A stretch of DNA of 64,000 bases from Kutzneria sp. CA-103260 (GTDB lineage Bacteria > Actinomycetota > Actinomycetes > Mycobacteriales > Pseudonocardiaceae): the NCBI RefSeq assembly GCF_018263855.1, contig NZ_CP073318.1:744001-808000 (forward strand). Direction: 5' to 3'. Position 1 is the stretch's first letter. Each line of letters starts with the position of its first letter. Shown here piece by piece: positions 50,594 through 58,845 of this stretch. The notes below the pieces were generated by a model that saw only the letters and a list, made by a program, of their open reading frames with translations, did not search any database and was not told the origin of the DNA. The translations under genes were made by a program, and so were the position numbers.

Positions 50594-51508
50594 TCAGCAG
50601 GTCAGCTGGTTGAACACCGGCTCGAGCATGTTCTCCACGAGCACGGTGTGCGTCTTGACGTACTGGTCGACGTTGAGCAGGTCGCTGACCTGCTGCCCGA
50701 GCGACTCGTCGAGGTGGGCCGCCTTCAGGTGGGCCAGGAACGGCGTGAGCACGTCCTTGACCGTCTGGTCGGCGTCACCGTTGAGGATGGGGGTGAGCAT
50801 GTTCTCGATCAGCACGGTGTGGGTCTTGATGTACTGGTCGAGGTCGAGCGCGTCGCTGACCTGCTGGCCGAGCGACTCCTCCAGGTGCGCGGCCTTGAGG
50901 TGGGCGATGAACGGGGCCAGCGCCTCCTTCACCGCGCAACCGCTGCCCGGCGTGGAAGTCGGCATGGTCATCGTGGTCGTGGGCGCGGTGGTCGTCGGCG
51001 GCGGCGTTGTCGTGGTGGTGGGCGGGGGAGTGGCGCCCTGGACGGTGACGCTGGCCTTCATGTCGGGATGCACGGCGCAGTAGTACGAGTACGTGCCGGC
51101 CTGGGTGAAGGTGTAGCTGAACGTCTGACCCTGTTGCAGGGTCGGCGAGGCGAACATGACCGGACCGCTGGACACGGTGACGGTGTGCGGGGCGGTGTCC
51201 TCGTTGGTCCAGGTCACGGTGTTCCCGGGCGCCACCGTGATGCTGGCCGGAGTGAAGGTGTAGTTCTTGATGTCCACGGCGATCGCCGAGGATTCGGCGG
51301 CCGGCGAGTACTGGGCGACGGCGGCTTTCTGCGCGTCCACGACGGAGGCGGGCAGGGTCGCGGTCTGCGCGGCCGGCTCCGGGCTGGTGGTGCGCTGGTC
51401 GTCGGCGCGCAGCGAGGTGAGCGCGAAGACCGATCCGGCGACGGCGAGCAGGGCGAGCGCGGGCAGCAGCAGGCCGCGTCGGCGCGCCGGCAGGGGTGGT
51501 TGGTCCAC
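50594..51508 (-). CDS. Cupredoxin with a duplicated Cys-framed helical module
   Basis: A 304-residue protein. One N-terminal membrane segment or signal anchor (about residues 12-31) precedes a cupredoxin domain (about 75-155) with APHTV (His) and YSYYCAVHPDM (Cys, His, Met) copper ligands. A Thr/Pro linker follows. The C-terminal ~110 residues hold two copies of a ~52-residue helical unit (FIAHLKAAHLEESLGQQVSD and FLAHLKAAHLDESLGQQVSD). A Cys precedes the first copy and a Cys ends the protein, so a disulfide may frame the module. GTG 51508 is the start. I know no named family for the repeat. Confidence 0.8.
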   Translation of the reverse strand: MDQPPLPARRRGLLLPALALLAVAGSVFALTSLRADDQRTTSPEPAAQTATLPASVVDAQKAAVAQYSPAAESSAIAVDIKNYTFTPASITVAPGNTVTWTNEDTAPHTVTVSSGPVMFASPTLQQGQTFSYTFTQAGTYSYYCAVHPDMKASVTVQGATPPPTTTTTPPPTTTAPTTTMTMPTSTPGSGCAVKEALAPFIAHLKAAHLEESLGQQVSDALDLDQYIKTHTVLIENMLTPILNGDADQTVKDVLTPFLAHLKAAHLDESLGQQVSDLLNVDQYVKTHTVLVENMLEPVFNQLTC

Positions 51509-51534
51509 TTCGGTTTTCCTTTCCCGGTGGGGCG

Positions 51535-52434
51535 TCAGCGGCCGGGACTGGCCGTGACGAGAACGCTCGCGGCGACCAGCACGAACACCACGAGCACGGT
51601 CTCCGCGGTGACGGAGTAGATGAACGGCCGGACCGTGCGCACATCGCCGCGCAGCACCACGGCGAAGTCCAGCCGCCGGCCGACCCAGCTCTTGCTGGCC
51701 TGGGCCGCGGCCAGCACCACGGCCAGCACACCGATCTTGATCAGCAGGATCCGGCCGTAGTCGGTGCGCAGCAAGGCATCCACCGACCCGAGCGAGTGCC
51801 AGGCCAGCACGACACCGGCCACCACGACCGCGGCCACGCTGACCATCGCCAGCCGGGAGTAGCGGGGCACCACCCGGGCCAGCTCGTCCGGACGCCGGCG
51901 GGGCAGCACGCCGAACAGCAGCACCGCCAGACCGCCGATCCACAGCGCCATGCCGAGCAGGTGCACGAGGTCGGCGAGTTCCACCAGCACGGTGCCGGCG
52001 TCGGACGTGTGCCCGGTCAGGCCGACCGCTCGCAGCAGGCCCAGCCCGACGGCCAGCGCGCCGATCCGCCACGCCGGCGATCGAGCAGCGGTTTCCTTGC
52101 GCTGCAACAGGTCCGCCAGCACCACGCCGCCGAGCAGCCACAGCAGCGCGATGGCCAGCCACGCCCGGCCGAAGTCGGTGGCCAGCACGCCCGCCACCAG
52201 CGGCCAGCCGATCGGGCCGCCGCCGGCCCACACGCCCTCCAGCACGATGGTCGCGGCCGCGCCGGCGACGCCGAGCAGCCAGCCGATGGTGATCACGCGC
52301 CGGACGGCGCGCACCGCGCTGCCGGTCGGCCACAGCAGGGCGACAAAACCACTGCCACCGAGGAAAAGCGCGATGCCGAGGTAGTCGACGAGCCTGGCCA
52401 GCACGTACCAGGACCGTGCCGCGTCGACGTTCAC
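51535..52434 (-). CDS. CopD-family copper-resistance membrane protein
   Basis: A 299-residue membrane protein with eight predicted helices, typical of CopD (YLGIALFLGGSGFVALL at the start, LADLVHLLGMALWIGGLAVL in the middle). CopD moves copper across the inner membrane. GTG 52434 is favoured since it overlaps the upstream stop (GTGA); a longer frame to 52467 would add His-rich residues. It sits in an operon with two cupredoxins, which points to copper loading of these proteins. Confidence 0.88.
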   Translation of the reverse strand: MNVDAARSWYVLARLVDYLGIALFLGGSGFVALLWPTGSAVRAVRRVITIGWLLGVAGAAATIVLEGVWAGGGPIGWPLVAGVLATDFGRAWLAIALLWLLGGVVLADLLQRKETAARSPAWRIGALAVGLGLLRAVGLTGHTSDAGTVLVELADLVHLLGMALWIGGLAVLLFGVLPRRRPDELARVVPRYSRLAMVSVAAVVVAGVVLAWHSLGSVDALLRTDYGRILLIKIGVLAVVLAAAQASKSWVGRRLDFAVVLRGDVRTVRPFIYSVTAETVLVVFVLVAASVLVTASPGR

Positions 52435-52934
52435 CGAGCGGTGGTGGTCGTCGTGACCGTCGGGCACGAGCCCAGCAGCGTGTCCACCAGCGGCGGCAGG
52501 CCGATGCCCGACACCACCGGGCCGAGCAGCGGAAGTCCTTGCACACCAGTGGTGAGCGAGTCGACGACCAACGGCGCCAGGCCGGGCGTGCAGGTCGGCC
52601 CGGTGGTGCTCGTCGTGGCGCCCGGCGTTGTCGTGGTGGGGGTGGTGGGTGCCGCCGTGCCGGTCACGGTGGGCGCGGGTGTCGAGGTTGTCGTTGCCAC
52701 GTAAGGGTTGTCGACGGGGCCCGAAGAGCCCGCGGACTGCTGCCCGTCTCCGGTCTGATCAACGCCGCCGCCGGCCTCGGTGGCCGGCGGCGGGGGAGTG
52801 CCGGTGGTGACCGGCGGCGCCGCCACGGTGGTGCTGGTGTGGTGCAGGCCGAGGCCGGAGGCGAATCCCAGGACCACGACCACCGAGCCGACCAGGCTCG
52901 CCGCCACCACATGCTCGCGCCGTAAGGAGTACAC
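52431..52934 (-). CDS. Exported Thr/Pro-rich protein of unknown function, first gene of the copper operon
   Basis: A 167-residue protein with one N-terminal membrane helix (about residues 9-28), a long Thr/Pro/Gly-rich low-complexity stretch (30-115) and a C-terminal domain of ~45 residues flanked by Cys (TCTPGLAPLV ... LLGSC). The layout, linker then Cys-framed helices, resembles the C-terminal part of the operon's repeat cupredoxin. GTG 52934 has GGGGAG upstream. No family is recognised. Confidence 0.7.
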   Translation of the reverse strand: MYSLRREHVVAASLVGSVVVVLGFASGLGLHHTSTTVAAPPVTTGTPPPPATEAGGGVDQTGDGQQSAGSSGPVDNPYVATTTSTPAPTVTGTAAPTTPTTTTPGATTSTTGPTCTPGLAPLVVDSLTTGVQGLPLLGPVVSGIGLPPLVDTLLGSCPTVTTTTTAR

Positions 52935-53044
52935 GTGTCCGCTCCCCGCTGCCGCCCGGCGGACGGAGCGGACTGCTCCGTTCGTTCGCCGTTGTGCGCG
53001 TCACAGTGGAGCAGGGGTGGACGGGACAGGTAGTGACCAAGCCG

Positions 53045-53302
53045 TCACTGATCAGTAAAGCCGACCTCACCGTCGTGAAGATCGCGTTGTGCGGAGCGCC
53101 GGCGGCCCCAGCCGAAGTAGGCCACCGGGCCGAAGAAGTTGACGCCGATCGCCAGCGTCCACGCCCACTTGGGGCCGCGGACCCGGGCCGCCGGGCGGAT
53201 CGCGAGATCCAGCCAGGCGGCCAGGGCCAGCACGATCTGAACGAAGCCGAGGGCGACCAGCTGCCGCCGCCGGTGCGGGCTCAGGTCGTTCCACCGCGCC
53301 AT
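53045..53302 (-). CDS. Small PLD_N-like membrane protein
   Basis: An 85-residue protein with two membrane helices and the RGPKWAWTLAIGVNFFGPVA pattern of the phospholipase D-nuclease N-terminal (PLDc_N) family, whose function is unclear. ATG 53302 is supported by GAGGAG, which overlaps the end of the GH65 gene. It is probably cotranscribed with the GH65 and phosphoglucomutase genes. Confidence 0.75.
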   Translation of the reverse strand: MARWNDLSPHRRRQLVALGFVQIVLALAAWLDLAIRPAARVRGPKWAWTLAIGVNFFGPVAYFGWGRRRSAQRDLHDGEVGFTDQ

Positions 53303-53304
53303 GG

Positions 53305-55656
53305 CTACTCCTCGGCTGTGGCCTGGTCGCGGCGACGTGGCGCCCGGCCGGGCGGCTGCTCGCTGGGACGGACCCGCGGAACGGGCGGAATGGGCAGCTC
53401 CTGCGGGGAACCGAGGTGCACGGTCCGTCCATGGTGGACGATGGTGAGGGTGTCGGGACCGTCCACCTCGTACCGGGCCGAACCGGGCGTGATGGTCACC
53501 CGCAGCCGCGATTCCCGTTGCCGCACGGTGAAACGCAGCCGGGACAGGCCCGGCGGCAGCCGGGGCGTGAAGGACAGGTCGCCGCCGTCCTGGCGCAGGC
53601 CGCCCAGGCCCATGACCAGGGCGATCCACGCGCCGGCCAGGGACGCGATGTGCAGGCCGTCGGCGGTGTTGTGCTCCAGGTCGGCGATGTCCATCAGGGC
53701 GGCCTCGGCCAGGTAGTCGTGGGCCAGCTGGAGCTGGCCGACCTCGGCGGCCACCACGGCCTGCACGCACGCCGACAGGGACGAGTCCCGGACGGTGATG
53801 CGCTCGTAGTAGTCGAAGTCCCTGGTCTTCTGCTCGGGCGTGAACTCCTCCGGGCACTGCATGATCGCCAGCACCAGGTCGGCCTGCTTGACCACCTGCT
53901 TGCGGTAGATGTCGAAGTACGGGTGGTGCAGCAGCAGCGGGTACTTCGAGTGCTCGAAGTCCCACACCTGGTGCCGGGTGAAGCCCTCGGACTGCGGGTG
54001 CACGCCCAGCGCCGAGTCGTACGGGATCATGACGGCCTTGGCGGCGTCGTGCCAGGCCGCGGCCTCCTCCTCGTCGACGCCGAGCTCGCGGGCCCGGTCC
54101 GGGAACCGGTGCACGTACTCGTAGGCGGCGATCAGGTTCCGCTTGGCCATCAGGTTGGTGTAGACGTTGTTGTCGGCGATGGCGCTGTACTCGTCGGGAC
54201 CGGTCACGCCGTCGATGCAGAACCGGCCCTCGCTGTTGTGGTGCCCCAGCGACCGCCACAGCCGCGCGGTCTGCACCAGCAGCTCGATCCCCGCGGTGGC
54301 GGCGAATTCCTCGTCCCCGGTGGCCCGCACGTACCGGGTGACGGCGGCGGCGATGGCGGCGTTGAGATGGAACGCGGCGGTGCCGGCGGGCCAGTAGCCC
54401 GAGCACTCCGCGCCGGTGATCGTCCGCCACGGGAACGCCGAGCCCTCGAAACCCAGCTGTGCGGCCCGTTCCTGGGCCAGCGGCAGGGTGTCCTGCCGCC
54501 ACCGCAACGCGTGCGCGACCGATTCCGGATACGTGTAGGTGAGCACCGGCAGCACCAGCATCTCGGTGTCCCAGAACGCGTGCCCGTCATAACCGGGACC
54601 GGTCAGACCCTTGGCGGCGATGGCCCGCCGCTCGCCCCGCGCCCCGGCCTGCAACACGTGGAACAGGGCGAACCGGACCGCCTGCTGCACCTCGGCGTCG
54701 CCGTCCAGTTCCACGTCGGCGTCCCGCCAGAACGCGTCCAGGAAGTCGCGCTGCTCGGCCAGCAGGCCGTCCCAGCCGGTCTGCTTGGCCGCCGACAGCG
54801 CCGCCTCCACCTGGTCCCGCAACGCCGGCACGGACCGGGTGCTGGACCAGCCGTAGGCCACGTACTTGGCGAAACCGAGCCGCTTGCCCGGGGCCAGCAG
54901 GGTGCCGACGGTGAACCGGCCCAGGTCGGGCTCGACCTCGGTCAGGCTCGGCGGGTCCTCGTCGCCGAACACGATGTGGTCCATCGCCGCCGCCACCCCG
55001 AGGCCGCTGTTCTCGACCCGGTGCACCAGCACGGCTTTGGCGTTGCTGGCCGCGTGCACGACGGCGTTCATCGGCCGCTCCAGCACGGCCGAGGCCCGCG
55101 GGTCGTCGTCCTGGGCCGCCGGCATCTCCTCGTTGGCGATCAGCTCCGACTGGATCACCACCCGGACCGGCTGGTCGACCGCCTCCACCTCGTAGCCGAT
55201 GGCGGCCACGGCCCGTTGGGTGAACGAGACGAGCCGGGTGGAGCGGACCTTCACCGCCTTGCCGGCCGGCGACACCCAGTGCAGTTCGCGGGTCAGGGTG
55301 CCGGTGCGGAAGTCCAGCGTCCGCTCGTGGCTGACCAGCGTGCCGTAGCGCACGTCCAGCGGCTCGTCGTCGACGAGCAGCCGGATCGCCTTGCCGTTGG
55401 TCACGTTGATGACGGTCTGACTGGATTCGGGGTTGCCGTAGCCGCGCTCGGCGTAGGGCAGCGGCCGCACCTCGTGCACGCCGTTGAGGTAGCTGCCGGG
55501 CAGCGAGTGCGGCTCGCCTTCGTCGAGGTTGCCGCGCCAGCCGATGTGGCCGTTGGACAGCGCGAACAGGGACTCGCTCTGCGCGAGCAGGTCCAGGTTC
55601 AGCGTGGACTCGCGCAGCCGCCAGGGCTCGACCAGGAAGTCGGGGTTCGGGATCAC
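53305..55656 (-). CDS. GH65 disaccharide phosphorylase (maltose/trehalose/kojibiose type)
   Basis: A 783-residue GH65 enzyme. An N-terminal beta-sandwich (about 1-270) is followed by an (alpha/alpha)6 barrel; the catalytic Glu is in GVTGPDEYS. The GYDGHAFWDTEMLVLP segment is also diagnostic. The enzyme splits an alpha-linked disaccharide with phosphate, yielding beta-glucose 1-phosphate. Its start overlaps the stop of the beta-phosphoglucomutase gene, which would convert that product to glucose 6-phosphate. Whether it prefers maltose or trehalose is not decided here. No transporter gene is adjacent. Confidence 0.92.
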   Translation of the reverse strand: MIPNPDFLVEPWRLRESTLNLDLLAQSESLFALSNGHIGWRGNLDEGEPHSLPGSYLNGVHEVRPLPYAERGYGNPESSQTVINVTNGKAIRLLVDDEPLDVRYGTLVSHERTLDFRTGTLTRELHWVSPAGKAVKVRSTRLVSFTQRAVAAIGYEVEAVDQPVRVVIQSELIANEEMPAAQDDDPRASAVLERPMNAVVHAASNAKAVLVHRVENSGLGVAAAMDHIVFGDEDPPSLTEVEPDLGRFTVGTLLAPGKRLGFAKYVAYGWSSTRSVPALRDQVEAALSAAKQTGWDGLLAEQRDFLDAFWRDADVELDGDAEVQQAVRFALFHVLQAGARGERRAIAAKGLTGPGYDGHAFWDTEMLVLPVLTYTYPESVAHALRWRQDTLPLAQERAAQLGFEGSAFPWRTITGAECSGYWPAGTAAFHLNAAIAAAVTRYVRATGDEEFAATAGIELLVQTARLWRSLGHHNSEGRFCIDGVTGPDEYSAIADNNVYTNLMAKRNLIAAYEYVHRFPDRARELGVDEEEAAAWHDAAKAVMIPYDSALGVHPQSEGFTRHQVWDFEHSKYPLLLHHPYFDIYRKQVVKQADLVLAIMQCPEEFTPEQKTRDFDYYERITVRDSSLSACVQAVVAAEVGQLQLAHDYLAEAALMDIADLEHNTADGLHIASLAGAWIALVMGLGGLRQDGGDLSFTPRLPPGLSRLRFTVRQRESRLRVTITPGSARYEVDGPDTLTIVHHGRTVHLGSPQELPIPPVPRVRPSEQPPGRAPRRRDQATAEE

Positions 55657-56348
55657 AGCAGGTCCGCCAAGTCCTTCACGACGATGTCGGCTCCGTGTTG
55701 GCGCAACGCCTCGGCCTGCCCGACCCGGTCGACGCCGACCACGAAGCCGAACTTCCCGGCGTGGCCGGCCTCGACGCCGGCCAGCGCGTCCTCGAACACC
55801 ACGGCCTGCGACGGCTCCACCCCGAGCTCCTTGGCCGCGGCCAGGAACGTGTCCGGCGCGGGCTTGCCCTTCAGCCGCCGCACCGCCGCGACGATGCCGT
55901 CCACCTGGGCCTGGAAGTAGCCGTCCAGGCCGGCGGCCTGCAGGACCTCGCTGGTGTTGGCGCTGGAGGAGACCACTGCTCGGGGCAGGCCGGCCGCCAC
56001 CGCCGCGTCCAGGTAGCGCCGAGTGCCCTCGTAGGCCTCCACGCCGTCTTTGTGGATCAGCTCCTGCACCAGGTCGTTCTTGTGGTCGCCGATCCGGCGG
56101 ACCAGGTCCTCGTCGTACTCGATGCCCCGGGCGGCCAGGAAGGAGCGCACGCCGTCGGCTCGCGGCTTGCCGTCCACGTACTCGTCGTAGTCCACGACCG
56201 GGTCGAACGGCTCGTAGGGGTCGCCCCGCGACGCCAGGAACTCGTCGAAGGCCCGCTGCCAGGCCTTCGCGTGCACCACCGCGGTCTTGGTCAGCACTCC
56301 GTCCATGTCGAACAGCAGAGCCCTGATGGACTCCGGGACACCGAGCAT
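55653..56348 (-). CDS. HAD-family beta-phosphoglucomutase
   Basis: A 231-residue HAD enzyme. The nucleophile motif is LLFDMDGVLTKT, motif II is AVVSSSAN, motif III Lys is in RLKGKPAPDTFL, and motif IV is VVFEDALAGVEAG. It converts beta-glucose 1-phosphate into glucose 6-phosphate. The overlap with the GH65 gene gives tight coupling and shows the two act in one pathway. ATG 56348 is used. Confidence 0.92.
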   Translation of the reverse strand: MLGVPESIRALLFDMDGVLTKTAVVHAKAWQRAFDEFLASRGDPYEPFDPVVDYDEYVDGKPRADGVRSFLAARGIEYDEDLVRRIGDHKNDLVQELIHKDGVEAYEGTRRYLDAAVAAGLPRAVVSSSANTSEVLQAAGLDGYFQAQVDGIVAAVRRLKGKPAPDTFLAAAKELGVEPSQAVVFEDALAGVEAGHAGKFGFVVGVDRVGQAEALRQHGADIVVKDLADLL

Positions 56349-56352
56349 GGGG

Positions 56353-56616
56353 TCACTCCCGTCGGCTACGCCTGTGGTACCGGTACAGCAGCCCGGTGCA
56401 CGCCACGGCCATCACGAACCCCCAGATGGCCAGCGTGCCGCTCGCGCAGACACAGCCCAGCACGAACAGGGCGAGGCCGAGAATACCCGTGGCGAGCACC
56501 AGCCACCGGTGCCGAGCCACCCAGTCCCGCCCCAGCTTCTGCGCTAACAAGGGATCGTCTCTGGTCAGCCGCTGCTCGATCTGCTCCAGTTCGCGGCGTT
56601 CGTCGTTGCTCAGCAT
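56353..56616 (-). CDS. DUF3040 small membrane protein
   Basis: An 87-residue protein. LSNDERRELEQIEQRLTRDD at the N-terminus is the DUF3040 signature, followed by two membrane helices and a basic tail. The family is restricted to actinobacteria and has no known function. ATG 56616 has GTGGAG upstream; GTG 56628 is an alternative. A small hairpin (GGTCCGGG/CCCGGACC, 56641-56659) lies upstream. Confidence 0.88.
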   Translation of the reverse strand: MLSNDERRELEQIEQRLTRDDPLLAQKLGRDWVARHRWLVLATGILGLALFVLGCVCASGTLAIWGFVMAVACTGLLYRYHRRSRRE

Positions 56617-56762
56617 CGACCGCTCCACTTCAACCCGCCGGGTCCGGGTCGCCCGGACCGCCAGCGTCCGGATACCGCGTTCCCGACCGGCGGAAACGCC
56701 CGACGATTGAGCGGCGGCGACCCGTGGTACCCCGACTGTACGACGGAAGGAGCGCGTGAACG

Positions 56763-57326
56763 ATGACCACCATCGAGCGAACCATCGACGTGCGGGTGCC
56801 GGTGCGCACCGCGTACAACCAGTGGACCCAGTTCGAGTCGTTCCCGTACTTCATGGAGGGCGTGGACCGAGTCATCCAGCTCGACGACCGGACCACGCAC
56901 TGGGAGACGACCGTGGCCGGCGCGCACCGCGAGTTCGACGCCGAGATCACCGAGCAGCACCCGGACGAGCGGGTCGCCTGGCACACCACCGAAGGCCCCT
57001 CGCACGGCGGCGTGGTCACCTTCCACCGGCTCGACGAGCACTCCACCCGGGTGAGCCTGCGGATGGAGTTCGAGCCCTCGGGGCTGGCCGAGGCGGCCGG
57101 CGTGGCGCTGGGCCTGGTCAGCGGCCGGGTCAACGGCGATCTGCACCGGTTCAAGGAGTACATCGAGGAGCAGGGCCACGAGACCGGCGCCTGGCGCGGC
57201 AACATCGACGCCCCGCCCCAGACCCCGACGCCGCACCCATCGCCTGAGCACGACCCGGCGGTGGACGACGTCCGCCCCGTCTTCCCGGGCATGCCGGGCC
57301 CGACGAGCCCTTGGATTCACCCGTGA
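56763..57326 (+). CDS. SRPBCC (polyketide cyclase/START-like) protein
   Basis: A 187-residue protein. Residues 1-~145 have the SRPBCC order: IERTIDVRVPVRTAYNQWTQ, FPYFMEGVDRVIQL, a central GGVVTFHRLDEHSTRVSL strand pair and a C-terminal long helix. Such proteins bind hydrophobic ligands. The tail is Pro-rich. The ATG at 56763 is used, with AAGGAG about ten bases upstream. Its stop overlaps a small Pro-rich ORF. Confidence 0.85.
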   Translation: MTTIERTIDVRVPVRTAYNQWTQFESFPYFMEGVDRVIQLDDRTTHWETTVAGAHREFDAEITEQHPDERVAWHTTEGPSHGGVVTFHRLDEHSTRVSLRMEFEPSGLAEAAGVALGLVSGRVNGDLHRFKEYIEEQGHETGAWRGNIDAPPQTPTPHPSPEHDPAVDDVRPVFPGMPGPTSPWIHP

Positions 57327-57484
57327 CCATCCCGCCCATCGACCCCGAGCCCCAGCCGGATGAGTACCGACCCATCGGCGACCCCCGGCCGGGGCACGGC
57401 TCAGGCCCGGTCCCGCCGGACGACCCGGACGCGCCGGAGGAGCTGGAGCCGCCGGTACCGGACGATCCGGAGGAATACCGCTGA
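57323..57484 (+). CDS. Small acidic proline-rich protein
   Basis: A 53-residue ORF from GTG 57323, which overlaps the SRPBCC stop (GTGA). It is rich in Pro, Asp and Glu (PDDPDAPEELEPPVPDDPEE) with no hydrophobic core, so it is probably disordered. The coupling to the gene before it supports translation. Function unknown. Confidence 0.5.
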   Translation: MTIPPIDPEPQPDEYRPIGDPRPGHGSGPVPPDDPDAPEELEPPVPDDPEEYR

Positions 57485-57502
57485 CCCTCGGCGACGGGAA
57501 AT

Positions 57503-57583
57503 GTCATGAAGGACCCCTTCACGACGACGCTCAACGTCGTGAAGGGGTCCTTCATGACGTTGAACGAGAGGAAGGGGCCCTTC
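57503..57583. terminator. Very long hairpin plus palindrome, bidirectional terminator
   Basis: A perfect 24-bp stem (57503-57526 with 57535-57558) has an eight-base loop ACGCTCAA. GTTGAACGAGAGG and the palindrome GAAGGGGCCCTTC (57571-57583) follow. It lies between convergent genes. The TGAAGGGGTCCTTCATG-type stem and GTTGAACG spacer link it to the repeats at 23259 and 35846. Confidence 0.8.
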
Positions 57584-57592
57584 ATGTTGGGA

Positions 57593-58789
57593 CTAGGCCG
57601 GGAGCGTGAGACGGATGAGGGTGGGGCCGCCGGCGGGGCTGGTGATGTCCAGGCGGCCGTCGAACACCGCCAGCCGGCGGCGTAGGCCGGCCAGCCCGCC
57701 GGCTCCGGTCTCGGCGATCCCGCCCCGGCCGTCGTCCTCGACGTCGACGACGAGGAGAACGCCCTCGCGGGCGATGCGGATCCGCACCCGCGAGGCGTGC
57801 GCGTGCTTGGCGGCGTTGGTCAGCAGCTCGGCGACCCCGAAGTAGAGAGCGGCCTCGATCGGCGGCTCCGGCCGCGGTCCGAGCTCCGCCTCGACGGACG
57901 CGTCGAGCGGGCAGTCCAGGGCGAGTTCCCGGACGGCGTCGACCAGACCGCGTTCGGTGAGCACCGGCGGGCTGATTCCCCGCACCAGGTCGCGGAGTTC
58001 GGTCAGCGACGCGGCGGCGCCGGCCCGAGCCTCGCGCAACAGCTCCACGGCCTGCTCCGGGTTGGTCTTCAGCAGCCGTTCGGCGGTGGCCAGGGACATG
58101 CCGAGCGCGACCAGCCGGGCCTGCGCCCCGTCGTGCAGATCCCGTTCGATCCGTCGGAGCTCGGCGGCCTGGGTGACGGTCAGGTCGGCGCGCTGGACGG
58201 TCAGCTCCTCGACCCGAGCCGTCGTCGTCGGCGGCCGCAGCAGGGCCGCCATCGGCACGATGATCCGCCAGGCGTAGGGAGAACTGGCGATCGTCACGAC
58301 GACGCCCAGCACCGGATTGACCAGGACGGCCAGCGCGATGCCGCCCAGCGGCACGGCTGCGACCAGGCCCACCGTGAACGGGGCGATCGCCACGAACCGC
58401 AGGTCGCGCCAGCCGGCGGGATCCCGGAACCGAGTGCGCCACCAGAGTTCCTGGCGGGCGTCCCGGCGCGTCTTCGAGTAGGAGTAGCCGTTCCACCAGT
58501 GCCCGGTCGACAGCTGCGTCACGGTCCCGAGCTCCCGGTACCCGTCCGCGATCTCGACGCCCGTCCACCGCGAGACCAGGTGGCGGAACAGCTGGCCCAC
58601 CGGGCGGGCCAGCGCGAACGTGCCGATGGCGGCCCACACGAACGGGGCGATCCACGACCACGGATTGCCGCCCCACCACTGCCACAGCGCCACAGCGGCA
58701 GCCCAGATCGCCGGCACCAGCATGCTGACCGCCACCAGGACGCACGTGTGCGCGAACCCGAGGCCGGCGGCCACCCCCCACTTCCGCAT
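57593..58789 (-). CDS. Membrane-associated sensor histidine kinase without adjacent response regulator
   Basis: A protein of about 398 residues. N-terminal membrane helices (residues ~7-60 and ~125-190) precede a HisKA_3 domain with the phospho-acceptor ERDLHDGAQARLVALG. A HATPase domain follows, with N box AELLTNAAKHA and G1 box EDDGRGGI. This is the NarL/LuxR-linked histidine kinase class. The response regulator expected next to it is missing. ATG 58789 has GTGAGG upstream; TTG 58819 would extend it by ten residues. The gene is divergent from an acyltransferase. Confidence 0.88.
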   Translation of the reverse strand: MRKWGVAAGLGFAHTCVLVAVSMLVPAIWAAAVALWQWWGGNPWSWIAPFVWAAIGTFALARPVGQLFRHLVSRWTGVEIADGYRELGTVTQLSTGHWWNGYSYSKTRRDARQELWWRTRFRDPAGWRDLRFVAIAPFTVGLVAAVPLGGIALAVLVNPVLGVVVTIASSPYAWRIIVPMAALLRPPTTTARVEELTVQRADLTVTQAAELRRIERDLHDGAQARLVALGMSLATAERLLKTNPEQAVELLREARAGAAASLTELRDLVRGISPPVLTERGLVDAVRELALDCPLDASVEAELGPRPEPPIEAALYFGVAELLTNAAKHAHASRVRIRIAREGVLLVVDVEDDGRGGIAETGAGGLAGLRRRLAVFDGRLDITSPAGGPTLIRLTLPA

Positions 58790-58833
58790 GGCCTCACTCT
58801 GCATCACCCGATCGGTCAACGAAGGGCAATCGC

Positions 58834-58839
58834 TAATGT
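58834..58839 (+). promoter_or_regulatory. -10 box TAATGT of a leaderless promoter
   Basis: TAATGT lies six bases before GTG 58846. No ribosome site is visible. Confidence 0.5.
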
Positions 58840-58845
58840 GCCCCG

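Noticed and set aside
50594-52546. A 650-codon minus-strand frame across the cupredoxin and CopD genes
   Set aside because: The upper part is antisense-frame noise over the CopD gene. The cupredoxin start at 51508 fits the anchor segment and the gene order.
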